From positions 620,001-684,000 of the forward strand of contig CBDDHB010000003.1 in assembly GCA_965228165.1 (NCBI GenBank): a DNA stretch of 64,000 bases, given 5' to 3'. Positions 35,163-43,976 of this stretch are shown here, piece by piece. Made by a program: the position numbers and the translations under genes. Numbering within the stretch: the stretch's first letter is position 1; each line of letters opens with the position of its first letter. The notes under the pieces are model-generated. The model saw only the letters and a list, made by a program, of their open reading frames with translations, made no database searches and was not told where the DNA came from. Source of the DNA: Oleispirillum sp965228165. Lineage in GTDB: Bacteria; Pseudomonadota; Alphaproteobacteria; Rhodospirillales; Rhodospirillaceae.

Positions 35163-36929
35163 GTGACCGATACCCCCCCAACGCATTCGAAGACCCCCCC
35201 GGCCGAGACCAAGGCCGAGCCTTATCGCGTCCTCGCCCGCAAGTACCGCCCCACCCGTTTCGAGGACCTGATCGGCCAGGAAGCCCTGGTCCGCACCTTG
35301 CGCAACGCCATCGCCTCGGGGCGTTTGGCCTCCGCCTACATCCTCACCGGGGTGCGCGGCATCGGCAAGACGACGACGGCGCGGATCATCGCGCGGGCCT
35401 TCACCTGCACCGGCGCCGACGGCAACCTGACCCAGCCCACGGCGGAACCCTGCGGCGTCTGCCCCAACTGCCGGGCGATCGCCGAGGACCGCCACGTCGA
35501 TGTCCTGGAAATGGACGCCGCCAGCCGCACCGGGGTCAACGACATCCGCGAGATCCTGGAGGGGGTGCGCTATCGTCCGACCTCGGCGCGGGCGAAGATC
35601 TACATCATCGACGAAGTCCACATGCTCTCCACCGCCGCCTTCAACGCCCTGTTGAAGACCCTGGAGGAACCGCCGGAGCACGTGAAGTTCATCTTCGCCA
35701 CCACCGAAATCCGCAAGGTTCCGGTGACCGTGCTGTCCCGCTGCCAGCGCTTCGATCTGCGCCGGGTGGAGGCGGAGGTTCTGTCCGCCCACTTCGCGGG
35801 GATCGCGGCGAAGGAAAACGCCGCCATCGAGGACGAGGCGCTGCGCCTGATCGCGCGGGCCGCCGACGGATCGGTGCGCGACGGACTGTCGCTTCTGGAT
35901 CAGGCGATCGCCCACGGCCACGGCCAGGTTTCCGCCGATCAGGTGCGCGACATGCTGGGTCTGGCCGACCGCGGCCTGATCTTCGACCTGTTCGAGGCGG
36001 CGATGACCGGCCGCGCCGCCGAAGCCCTGGAGATTCTCGCCCGGCAGTACGCCTTCGGCGCCGACCCGGCGACCGTCGCCGCCGATCTTCTCGACCTGGT
36101 GCACTGGCTGACCCGGGCGCGCGTCGTTCCCGCCGCCGCCGACGACCCCACCCTGCCCGAGGCGGAGCGGGTGCGCGGCAAGGCGATGGCGCAAAGCCTG
36201 TCGATGGCGGTGCTCACCCGCGCCTGGCAGATTCTGCTGAAGGGGCTGGAGGAAATCCGCTTCGCGCCGCACCCCCTGCAAGCCGCCGAGATGGTGCTGA
36301 TCCGCCTGATCTATGCCCAGGATCTGCCCACCCCCGGCGAGGCGATCAAGTCGCTGATCGCGCGCGGCCCCGCATCGCCCGCGCCGCCGTCCGCGCCGGG
36401 CGGGGGCAACGGCGGCGGCAGCCGCATGGCGGTGGGCGAAAGCGCCGCCTTCCAGGCCGAGGCCCCGCCGCCGTCGATGCGCGCCGCGCCCCAGCCGGAA
36501 ACCGGCGCGGTAATCCTGCCCGCCAGTTTCGAGGCCCTGGTCGGATTCTTGAGCGAGCAGCGGGAAGGGCTGCTCGCCGCCGCGTTGCACCAGGACGTGC
36601 ATCTGATTTCCTATGAACCGGGGCGTCTGGTCTTCCGTCCCGCCGCCGGTCTGGAACGCGAGTTCTCGCTGCGCCTCGGCCAGCGCCTCTCCGCCCTCAC
36701 CCAGCGCCCCTGGTCGGTGATCGCCACCGCCGACGAAGAGGGCGCGCCCACCCTACGCCAGCAGGCGGAGGAGGCGGAGCGCCGCCGCGAGGCGGAGGCG
36801 GCGCAACACCCCCTGGTGCGGGCGGTGATCGAAACCTTCCCCGGCGCGGCGATCACCCGCGTCCGCATGACCCAACCCGCGACGGCCTCCGCCGACGCCG
36901 ACTGGACGAACGGAGACAGCGAAGAATGA
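35163..36929 (+). CDS. dnaX: DNA polymerase III subunits gamma/tau
   Basis: A 588-residue clamp-loader ATPase. P-loop GVRGIGKTTTARI, zinc-binding cysteines (CTCTG... CGVCPNC), sensor DEVHMLSTAAFNALLKTLEE (20 residues) and SRCQRFDLRR are all standard. The C-terminal tau region binds polymerase alpha. The GTG at 35163 is chosen because the region before it is the SRP RNA. No A-rich slippery site for a short gamma form is seen. It overlaps ybaB by 4 bases. Confidence 0.95.
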   Translation: MTDTPPTHSKTPPAETKAEPYRVLARKYRPTRFEDLIGQEALVRTLRNAIASGRLASAYILTGVRGIGKTTTARIIARAFTCTGADGNLTQPTAEPCGVCPNCRAIAEDRHVDVLEMDAASRTGVNDIREILEGVRYRPTSARAKIYIIDEVHMLSTAAFNALLKTLEEPPEHVKFIFATTEIRKVPVTVLSRCQRFDLRRVEAEVLSAHFAGIAAKENAAIEDEALRLIARAADGSVRDGLSLLDQAIAHGHGQVSADQVRDMLGLADRGLIFDLFEAAMTGRAAEALEILARQYAFGADPATVAADLLDLVHWLTRARVVPAAADDPTLPEAERVRGKAMAQSLSMAVLTRAWQILLKGLEEIRFAPHPLQAAEMVLIRLIYAQDLPTPGEAIKSLIARGPASPAPPSAPGGGNGGGSRMAVGESAAFQAEAPPPSMRAAPQPETGAVILPASFEALVGFLSEQREGLLAAALHQDVHLISYEPGRLVFRPAAGLEREFSLRLGQRLSALTQRPWSVIATADEEGAPTLRQQAEEAERRREAEAAQHPLVRAVIETFPGAAITRVRMTQPATASADADWTNGDSEE

Positions 36930-37249
36930 AGAATCTCGGCGGCCTGATGAAACAGGCTCAGCAGATGCAGGCCCGCATGACCGAAATGCAGCAGAAACTG
37001 GCGGAAGCCGAGTTCACCGGCAGCGCCGCGGACGGCATGGTCGCGGTCACCCTGAACGGCAAGACCGAGCTCAAGGGAATCAAGATCGATCCGTCGCTGA
37101 TCAATCCCGACGAAGCCGAAATCCTGGAAGATTTGATCGTCGCCGCGCACAACGACGCCAAGGCGAAGATCGAGCGGGAATCCGCCGAACAGATGAAGGC
37201 GCTGACCGGCGGCCTCAAGCTGCCGCCGGGCATGAGCCTGCCGTTCTGA
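36926..37249 (+). CDS. ybaB: YbaB/EbfC family nucleoid-associated protein
   Basis: A 107-residue small dimeric DNA-binding protein. MKNLGGLMKQAQQMQARM at the start and the core ADGMVAVTLNGKTELKGIKI are diagnostic. ATGA overlap with dnaX shows coupling. In most relatives recR follows; here a minus-strand gene comes next, so recR is elsewhere or lost. Confidence 0.94.
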   Translation: MKNLGGLMKQAQQMQARMTEMQQKLAEAEFTGSAADGMVAVTLNGKTELKGIKIDPSLINPDEAEILEDLIVAAHNDAKAKIERESAEQMKALTGGLKLPPGMSLPF

Positions 37250-37267
37250 AGGGTTTCCCCCTGGTTT

Positions 37268-37498
37268 TCAGACCAGCAGGTTGAGGTAGGTGCCGCGCGG
37301 CGCGGAGCGGTCGTAGACGCGACCGTTGGCCGAGACCAGATTCTGGGTCTCCGGCACCCGGCGGTTGGAGGTCGCGCCTTGCGAGTCGCCCGACACGGCG
37401 GAGCCGTCCGTCTGGGCGGCGACGCGGCGCACCTGGGGGCGCGCCCCAAGATCCTGGGGGCGGATCGTGCCGCTTGACTTGATGCCGCCGGTTTCCAT
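37268..37498 (-). CDS. Small hypothetical protein
   Basis: A 76-residue predicted protein, METGGIKSSGTIRPQDLG at the start and NGRVYDRSAPRGTYLNLLV at the end. It is polar with a defined hydrophobic C-terminus and no signal peptide. The frame runs 20 codons further up, but the only possible start there is a TTG. Not recognised; its reading frame, terminal motif and a YjfB-type motility gene nearby make a motility accessory role possible but unproven. Confidence 0.5.
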   Translation of the reverse strand: METGGIKSSGTIRPQDLGARPQVRRVAAQTDGSAVSGDSQGATSNRRVPETQNLVSANGRVYDRSAPRGTYLNLLV

Positions 37499-37626
37499 GC
37501 TGGGCTTTCTGCCGGTTCGCCGTTCACACCGACGCGCGCCGAAGGCACGCGTATCCAACGTTTGAGTTTAATCCATCGCGCCGCCGCCAACAAGGGGCCT
37601 TCGCGGCGCGGCGAGGAGTGCCGATC

Positions 37627-38786
37627 TTGCCCGCCGCCGATCCCGTGACCCGCTTTTTCGCCGAAGTCGGGCAGGCCGTTGCCGACTTCCAGTTTTCCGA
37701 TCTCTGGGGACCGGAGATGCGGCGCACCGTCGAGGCCCTGGCGATCCTCGCCGCCTTCATCGTGGTGCGCCGCCTGTTCAGCGCCTTCGTCCTGCGCCGC
37801 ATCGAACTGCGCACGCCGCCGGGCAAGGGACGCAGGCGGCAACTCCTCGACGCCCTGCGCGGCCCCCTGAAGATGATCCCCTTCATCGTCGGCCTGCTGC
37901 TGGCCGGGCAGCACATGCGGTTTTCCAAGGACTTCGCGGCGGTGCATATGTCGCTGGTGCGTTCGTTCGCGGTATTCGACCTGTTCTGGTTCCTCTATGC
38001 CCTGGTCGAGCCCCTGTCCTTCGTCCTCAGCCGCTTGCAGCACGTCTTTTCGGTGTCGCTGATGGCCTGGACGATCAAGGCGATCAAGGTGCTGGTGGTG
38101 CTGATCGGCGCCGCCACCATCCTCGACCTGTGGGGGGGGTCAAGGTAGGGCCGATCCTGGCGGGCTTCGGGCTGTTCGGCGTGGCGGTGGCGCTGGGGGC
38201 GCAGGACCTGTTCAAGAACCTGATTTCCGGCCTTCTGATCATCGCCGAGAAACGCTTCAACCCCGGCGACTGGGTGCGCGTCGACGGCGTGGTCGAAGGC
38301 GTGGTCGAAACCATCGGCTTCCGCTCCACCCTGATCCGCCGTTTCGACAAGGCGCCGGTCTACGTGCCGAACACCGCCCTGTCCGACCACGCGGTGACCA
38401 ACTTCTCGCAGATGACCTATCGCCGCATCAACTGGACGATCGGCGTCGAATACCGCACCACCACGCCGCAGTTGCGCGCCATCCGCGACGACATCGAATC
38501 CTATCTGCGGTCCAGCAGCGACATCGCGCAGCCGCCGGGCGCGCCGATGGCGGTGCGGATCGACGCGTTTTCCGACTCCTCGATCGACATTCTGGTCTAC
38601 TGCTTCACCGTCACCACCGACTGGGCCGAATGGTTGCGGGTGAAGGAAGCGTTGGCCTATCGCGTCCGCGAGATCGTCGAACGGGCGGGCGCGTCCTTCG
38701 CCTTCCCCAGCCAATCGATCTACGTCGAAAGCCTGCCCGCGCCGCCGACCGACGCGCCGGAGCGCTTCGTGCCGCCCTCTCCCTGA
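37627..38786 (+). pseudogene. MscS-family small-conductance mechanosensitive channel, frameshifted
   Basis: The first part encodes membrane helices (LAILAAFIVVRRLF, MIPFIVGLLLAGQ, AVFDLFWFLYALVEP, IKVLVVLIGAATILDLWGG). The second holds the pore helix and beta domain (GPILAGFGLFGVAVALGAQD, NLISGLLIIAEKRFNPGDWV, VEGVVETIGFRSTLIR, VYVPNTALSD), i.e. the MscS core. The switch lies at the run of eight G near 38132-38139. The interval is one base short of a whole frame. A rejoined protein would be about 386 residues. The TTG at 37627 has GAGGAG 8 bases before it; a GTG at 37618 overlaps that site and is less likely. A homopolymer sequencing error is quite possible. Confidence 0.85.
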
Positions 38787-38803
38787 TTCCGCCCGGACCC
38801 CGA

Positions 38804-38998
38804 TCAGGCGAGGATGTCGAGGAACTGGCCGGTGGTTCCGGCGGGAACCGAGGGAGCGTTGCCTTCGGGCATCGGCGTGCCGCCCGCCAGCAACTGCGCG
38901 GCGGCCTGGGGCATGGCGGCGGCCTGCTTGATCGCGGCCACCGCCAGCGTCTGCTGGAACAGCGCCTGATTCATCACCACGGCGGCGGCGGCATCCAT
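38804..38998 (-). CDS. YjfB-family putative motility protein
   Basis: A 64-residue protein. The N-terminal MDAAAAVVMNQALFQQTLAVAAIKQA followed by alanine-rich AAQLLAG (two adjoining parts) fits the short YjfB-type family that is often found in flagellated bacteria. Function is not established. It is convergent with mscS. Assignment rests on size and pattern only. Confidence 0.6.
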   Translation of the reverse strand: MDAAAAVVMNQALFQQTLAVAAIKQAAAMPQAAAQLLAGGTPMPEGNAPSVPAGTTGQFLDILA

Positions 38999-39066
38999 GA
39001 GCGAGACTCCCTTGCCAACGATTCCTTAAGGATACCACGCCGCACGGTCCTTGCGAACCCGTCCGT

Positions 39067-41706
39067 CTACAGCGCCCCGTGGCAGTGCTTGTACTTCTTG
39101 CCCGAGCCGCAGGGGCAAGGGGCGTTGCGCTGCACCCGGCCCCAGGTCGAAGGATCGGCGGGATCGACGCCGGGGGCGGAGGACGGCTCCACCGCCTGCG
39201 CCGCCGGGGCGGGTTCCGGATCGTCGAAGCGCAGTTCGACGCGGCAGAGCATGGTGGTCACCCGCTCGCGGTACAGCGCCAACATCCGCTGGAACATGTC
39301 GAAGGCTTCCTGCTTGTATTCGTTCAAGGGGTCGCGCTGGCCATAGGCGCGCAGGCCGATCCCCTGGCGCAGGTGGTCCAGCCCCAGCAGGTGTTCCTTC
39401 CAGGTCTGATCGAGGATTTGCAGCACCAGCGACTTTTCGATCACCCGCATCGTCGCCGGACCGAAATTGGCGGCCTTTTCCGCCATCAGGCGGTCGCCTT
39501 CGCGCAGCAGGCGGTCGAGAATCTCGGCGTCGGCGATGCCCTCTTCCTTCGCCCAGTCGGCGACCGGCAGATCCAGACCCAGGACCCGGCGCGCGTCCTG
39601 CGCCAGGCCCTCGGCGTCCCACTGCTCGGGCATGACGCGCTGAGGGATGCGCGCGGCGACCAGATCCTCGACCACCTCGTGGCGCATGTCGGCGACCAGG
39701 TCCACCACCTCCTCGGCCTGCATCAGTTCCTTGCGCTGACCGTAGATCGCCTTGCGCTGGTCGTTCATCACGTCGTCGAAGCGCAGCAGGTTCTTGCGGA
39801 TTTCGAAGTTGCGCGCCTCGACCTTCTGCTGCGCCTTTTCCAGGGCCTTGTTGATCCAGGGATGGGTGATCGCCTCGCCCTCTTGCAGGCCCAGCTTTTG
39901 CAGCATGCCGTCCATGCGCTCGGAACCGAAAATGCGCATCAGGTCGTCTTCCAGCGACAGGAAGAACTTCGACGCGCCGGGATCGCCCTGGCGCCCCGAA
40001 CGACCGCGCAGCTGGTTGTCGATGCGGCGGCTTTCGTGGCGTTCGGTGCCGACCACGTAAAGGCCGCCGGCGGCCAGCGCCTTTTGCCGCAGCGCCTCGA
40101 CCTCGGCGCGGATTTCCGCCTCCTTGGCCGCATGCAGGGCGGGATCGGCGATTTCCGCCAGTTCGGCGGCGACCCGCATCTCGACGTTGCCGCCCAACTG
40201 GATGTCGGTGCCGCGCCCCGCCATGTTGGTGGCGATGGTCACCGCGCCCGGCACCCCGGCCTGGGCGATGATGAAGGCCTCCTGCTCGTGATAGCGGGCG
40301 TTCAGCACCTGCGGCTTGATCTTGCCCTTCTTGCGCAGCATCTCGGCGAGCATTTCCGACTTCTCGATCGAGGTGGTGCCGACCAGGATCGGCTGGCCGC
40401 GCTGGTGGCAGTCCTCGATCAGGTCGATGATCGCGGCGAACTTCTCGCGCGCGGAACGATAGACCTCGTCGTCGTGGTCCTTGCGGGTCACCGCGACGTT
40501 GGTCGGAATCTCCACCACCGAAAGCTTGTAGATCTGCTCGAACTCGACCGCCTCGGTCTGCGCCGTGCCGGTCATCCCGGCGAGCTTGGGATAGAGGCGG
40601 AAATAGTTCTGGAAGGTGACCGAGGCCAGGGTCTGGTTTTCCTGCTGGATCTTCACCCCTTCCTTCGCCTCCAGCGCCTGATGCAGGCCCTCGGAATAGC
40701 GGCGGCCTTCCATCATCCGGCCGGTGAACTCGTCGATGATGACGATCTGGTTGTCCTTGACGATGTAGTCGGTGTCCCGCGAGAACAGCTTGTGCGCCCG
40801 CAGCGCCTGGTTGATGTGGTGCACCAGGCTGACGTGCTCGATGTCATAAAGGCTGCCGCCCTCGGCGATCGCGCCCTTCTCCCGCAGGATGTCCTCGATG
40901 AACTCGACGCCCGGATCGGTCAGGGTGACGGCGCGCTGCTTTTCGTCCTTTTCGAAATGCTCGGGGGCGAGCAGCGGAATGATCGCGTTGGCCTTGATGT
41001 ACATCTCGGACGAGTCCTCGGCGGGACCGGAGATGATCAACGGCGTGCGCGCCTCGTCGATCAGGATCGAGTCCACCTCGTCAACGATGGCGAAGTTGAA
41101 GGGGCGCTGCACCATCTCGTCCAGACCGAACTTCATGTTGTCGCGCAGATAGTCGAAGCCGAATTCGTTGTTGGTGCCGTAGGTGACGTCGGCGGCATAG
41201 GCCTCGCGCCGTTCGGCGTCGTCGAGGCCATGAACGATGCAGCCGACCGAAAGGCCGAGGAAGCGGTACACCTGCCCCATCCAGCCGGCGTCGCGCTTCG
41301 CCAGATAGTCGTTGACGGTGATCACGTGAACGCCCTTGCCGGTCAGGGCGTTCAGATACACCGCCAGGGTGGCGACCAGGGTCTTGCCTTCGCCGGTCTT
41401 CATTTCGGTGATCCGCCCCTGGTGCAGCACCATGCCGCCCATCAGCTGCACGTCGAAATGCCTCTGCCCCAGGGTGCGCTTGGCCGCCTCGCGCACCACC
41501 GCGAAGGCCTCGGGCAGCAGCGAATCGAGGGAAGCGCCGTCGGCCAGGCGGGCCTTGAAGGCGTCGGTTTTGCCGCGCAGATCGTCGTCGGACAGGGCCG
41601 CGGTGTCCGCCTCCAGGGCGTTGATCGCGGCGACCGTCTTCCTCATCCCCTTGACGATCCGGTCATTGGCACTGCCGAAAACGCGCCTGGCTATGGCACC
41701 GAACAT
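39067..41706 (-). CDS. secA: Preprotein translocase ATPase SecA
   Basis: An 879-residue motor of the Sec pathway. It opens MFGAIARRVFGSANDR. The first ATPase domain contains MKTGEGKTLVATL and the DEVDSILIDEARTPLIISG segment (about 205-225, two adjoining halves). The second carries GRSGRQGDPG. The C-terminal zinc site CPCGSGKKYKHCHG for SecB and lipid binding is complete. The frame is open 95 codons upstream, but the inner ATG is the normal N-terminus. Confidence 0.97.
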   Translation of the reverse strand: MFGAIARRVFGSANDRIVKGMRKTVAAINALEADTAALSDDDLRGKTDAFKARLADGASLDSLLPEAFAVVREAAKRTLGQRHFDVQLMGGMVLHQGRITEMKTGEGKTLVATLAVYLNALTGKGVHVITVNDYLAKRDAGWMGQVYRFLGLSVGCIVHGLDDAERREAYAADVTYGTNNEFGFDYLRDNMKFGLDEMVQRPFNFAIVDEVDSILIDEARTPLIISGPAEDSSEMYIKANAIIPLLAPEHFEKDEKQRAVTLTDPGVEFIEDILREKGAIAEGGSLYDIEHVSLVHHINQALRAHKLFSRDTDYIVKDNQIVIIDEFTGRMMEGRRYSEGLHQALEAKEGVKIQQENQTLASVTFQNYFRLYPKLAGMTGTAQTEAVEFEQIYKLSVVEIPTNVAVTRKDHDDEVYRSAREKFAAIIDLIEDCHQRGQPILVGTTSIEKSEMLAEMLRKKGKIKPQVLNARYHEQEAFIIAQAGVPGAVTIATNMAGRGTDIQLGGNVEMRVAAELAEIADPALHAAKEAEIRAEVEALRQKALAAGGLYVVGTERHESRRIDNQLRGRSGRQGDPGASKFFLSLEDDLMRIFGSERMDGMLQKLGLQEGEAITHPWINKALEKAQQKVEARNFEIRKNLLRFDDVMNDQRKAIYGQRKELMQAEEVVDLVADMRHEVVEDLVAARIPQRVMPEQWDAEGLAQDARRVLGLDLPVADWAKEEGIADAEILDRLLREGDRLMAEKAANFGPATMRVIEKSLVLQILDQTWKEHLLGLDHLRQGIGLRAYGQRDPLNEYKQEAFDMFQRMLALYRERVTTMLCRVELRFDDPEPAPAAQAVEPSSAPGVDPADPSTWGRVQRNAPCPCGSGKKYKHCHGAL

Positions 41707-41853
41707 CGAAAACCCCGGTTTCTGGCGGTCCGCGAACCTTCGCGCCGCGATGAAAACACCCCCCGCTCCCGCGCGAGTCCCGCGCGGTGCGGAAAAAGAT
41801 GTAGAGCCCACGGCGCGCCCTGTCAATGAAGCCCCGCCGCCGCCCCTTGCCGC

Positions 41854-41882
41854 TTGCTGGATGACTCTTGGTGGCTTAATAT
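41854..41882 (+). promoter_or_regulatory. Sigma-70 promoter upstream of the 41978 gene
   Basis: TTGCTG (41854-41859), 17 bp, TAATAT (41877-41882). Predicted start near 41889, giving a leader of about 90 bases. Confidence 0.6.
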
Positions 41883-41977
41883 GGACGATGCCCTTAGAAT
41901 GAGAGCGGATCGAACGGCGCGGCACCGGAACGACGCGCCGCCCGTGCGGATGGATCGCCCCCAGAAGGAGGAAACCC

Positions 41978-42910
41978 ATGTCCGATGTCACGACGTCCCT
42001 GCGCGCCCAGGAAGTCGCCGAACGAACCCAAGCCCGCCAGATGCAGGTTCATGCCGGCGTGGCGGTGCAGACCGCGCAAGCGGTGTTTCCCGACGATCAG
42101 GTCAAACTGTCTTCCGCCGCCCAGGAGCGCCTGGCCGAGGAATCCGGCGCGACGGGCGACCCGACCGAGCGCTTCCGCGCGACAGTCGCGGGGTCGGCCA
42201 ACGACGCCCTGTCCGAGGTGACGACCCAATTGAACCACCTGATGGCGGTCTATGGCGTCACCGGCAGCCAGACCAACCTTTCCGGCAACAAGGTGGTGGA
42301 CGCCCTGCGCAACGAGGTGCGGCGGCTGGCCGGGGTGGTCGATCCGCCGGCCATCGACACCCAGGTGCGCCAGGAACTCAACCTGATCGTCCGCCAGATG
42401 GAAGTGAAGGTGGCGTTGAAGGACGAGTTGGAGGCTCCCAACCCCAACCCGGTCTCGGTGGAATTCGGCCTCGCCACCCTGGAATACAGCGGCGCGGACA
42501 CGACCGTCGGCTCCCTGCTGGAGGAACCGGGGAGCATGGGGTCGGACGCGGCGGGCAACGCGGTCGATCTGTCGACGGTCAACAACGGCCTGTTCTTCAC
42601 CGCATCCGGCGCGGGCGCGGCTTCCGGCGGCGGCGCGGCGGCGCTCGACCGCTTCTCCGGGCGGCTATCGCCCTCGGGCCTGGCGACCGACGCGCAGGGG
42701 ACCAAGACCTCGTCCCTGCCCGACCTCAACCAGGATGGCGCGCGCAACGACTCCGACCGCGGCGCGGTGGTGGTGCGCGGATCGCCGCGACAGGACCGCC
42801 AGGCGGAAACCGGCGTCGCCCAGTTCGTCGCCGACCTTGCGGTGCCGATCGCGGTGCGCGCGTCCGAGGCGATGCCTTCGCGGGTGCAACGCCGCGACGT
42901 CACCGACTGA
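41978..42910 (+). CDS. Hypothetical protein with an EF-hand-like loop
   Basis: A 310-residue soluble protein behind AGAAGGAGG. The N-terminal third is helical and Gln/Ala-rich (SDVTTSLRAQEVAERTQARQ, VKLSSAAQERLAEESG). The middle (about 60-180) contains LNHLMAVYGVTG and ELNLIVRQMEVKVALK, likely helical. The C-terminal part holds DLNQDGARNDSD (about 249-260), which resembles a calcium-binding EF-hand or dockerin loop with D, N, D, G and a final D in place. No signal peptide. It is not recognised. The divergent neighbour secA gives no functional clue. The gene is supported by its promoter, ribosome site and normal codon use. Confidence 0.65.
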   Translation: MSDVTTSLRAQEVAERTQARQMQVHAGVAVQTAQAVFPDDQVKLSSAAQERLAEESGATGDPTERFRATVAGSANDALSEVTTQLNHLMAVYGVTGSQTNLSGNKVVDALRNEVRRLAGVVDPPAIDTQVRQELNLIVRQMEVKVALKDELEAPNPNPVSVEFGLATLEYSGADTTVGSLLEEPGSMGSDAAGNAVDLSTVNNGLFFTASGAGAASGGGAAALDRFSGRLSPSGLATDAQGTKTSSLPDLNQDGARNDSDRGAVVVRGSPRQDRQAETGVAQFVADLAVPIAVRASEAMPSRVQRRDVTD

Positions 42911-42950
42911 CCGGACGCCCCGGGCCGCCGCCGTCATCGAAATTTCCCCG

Positions 42951-42971
42951 CAGACGGGGAAAGCCCCCCTT
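42951..42971. other. Hairpin between the 41978 gene and the PPIase gene
   Basis: TTTCCCCG, loop CAGA, CGGGGAAA. No T-run, but the position 40 bases after a stop suits a transcription end or a 3' stabiliser. Confidence 0.4.
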
Positions 42972-43071
42972 GTGCGCGGCGAAAAAGCGTCGGATATATG
43001 CAAAAGCCCTTTTGCGGGCGGGACATTTTCGTGTCCCGCGCCGCCGTTTTCATCCCTCAGGTAGTCGGTAC

Positions 43072-43920
43072 ATGCACGCCACCCTTTCCGCCATCAAACG
43101 CCGGGCCGCCGGTTTCGCGGTTGCCGCCGGTCTCGTCCTCGCCCCCTTCGCCCCGCCCGCCCACGCCGCCGACGACCCGGTGGTCGCCATGGTCAACGGC
43201 GAGGCGATCCACCGCTCCGCGCTGGAGCAGATCCGCGCCGCCATCCCGTACCTGAAGGACGTGCCGCTGGAACACGTCTACGACGCGTTGCTCGACAACG
43301 TCGTCGATCTCGCCCTGGTCGCGGCGGAAGCCCGCAAGGCGGGTCTGGACGCCGACCCGGTGGTGCAGCGCAACATCAAGGCGGCGGAGCGGCAGATCCT
43401 GCGCACCGTCTATCTGACCCGCGAGATCGACAAGAAGATCACCGAGGCGCAGTTGAAGGCCGACTACGCCGCCTGGCTGAAGGAAAATCCGCCGCAGGAG
43501 GAAATCCACGCCCGCCACATCCTGCTGGAAACCGAAAAGGACGCCCGCGCCGCGATCGACGCCCTGAAGTCGGGCAAGGATTTCGCCGCCCTGGCCAAGG
43601 AAAAATCCACCGGCCCGTCGGCGGGCGGCGGCGGCGACCTCGGCTACTTCAAGCAGGCCGACATGGTCAAGCCCTTCGCCGATGCCGCCTTCGCCCTGAA
43701 GACCGGCGAATACAGCAAGGAGCCGGTGAAGACCCAGTTCGGCTGGCACGTCATCAAGGTCGAGGACCGGCGCACCGCCAAGGCCCCCTCCTTCGACGAC
43801 CTGAAGCCGCAGCTCCGCGACAAGGCGGCGGGCGACGTCGCCATGGAGATCGTCAAGGGCCTGCGCGACAAGGCGCAGATCAAGCGTTTCGCCCTTGACG
43901 GTTCGCCCGCCAAGCCCTGA
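43072..43920 (+). CDS. Periplasmic parvulin-type peptidyl-prolyl isomerase
   Basis: A 282-residue foldase. A signal peptide covers about 1-32 (FAVAAGLVLAPFAPPAHAAD). A SurA/PrsA-like helical N-domain follows (about 35-145), then the rotamase domain (EEIHARHILLETEKDA, GGGGDLGYFKQADMVKPF, VKTQFGWHVIKVEDRR). Histidines typical of parvulin sites are kept in ARHIL and GWHVI. It likely assists outer-membrane protein folding. The frame is open far upstream; this ATG is the one that starts the signal peptide. Confidence 0.92.
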   Translation: MHATLSAIKRRAAGFAVAAGLVLAPFAPPAHAADDPVVAMVNGEAIHRSALEQIRAAIPYLKDVPLEHVYDALLDNVVDLALVAAEARKAGLDADPVVQRNIKAAERQILRTVYLTREIDKKITEAQLKADYAAWLKENPPQEEIHARHILLETEKDARAAIDALKSGKDFAALAKEKSTGPSAGGGGDLGYFKQADMVKPFADAAFALKTGEYSKEPVKTQFGWHVIKVEDRRTAKAPSFDDLKPQLRDKAAGDVAMEIVKGLRDKAQIKRFALDGSPAKP

Positions 43921-43928
43921 TCCGAACC

Positions 43929-43953
43929 GCCGGGGCGTCGCCGCCCCGGCCTT
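43929..43953. other. GC-rich hairpin between the PPIase gene and argJ
   Basis: GCCGGGGCG, loop TCGC, CGCCCCGGC, 10 bases after the PPIase stop. No T-run. It may attenuate readthrough into argJ. Confidence 0.4.
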
Positions 43954-43976
43954 GCGCCCACGCCAAGAGGCCCGCC

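Noticed and set aside
35163..36929. Programmed frameshift making a short gamma form of DnaX
   Set aside because: No A-rich slippery sequence with a following hairpin was seen in the relevant part of the gene.
39079..41829. A plus-strand open frame of 916 codons
   Set aside because: It is antisense to secA and has no recognisable domain.
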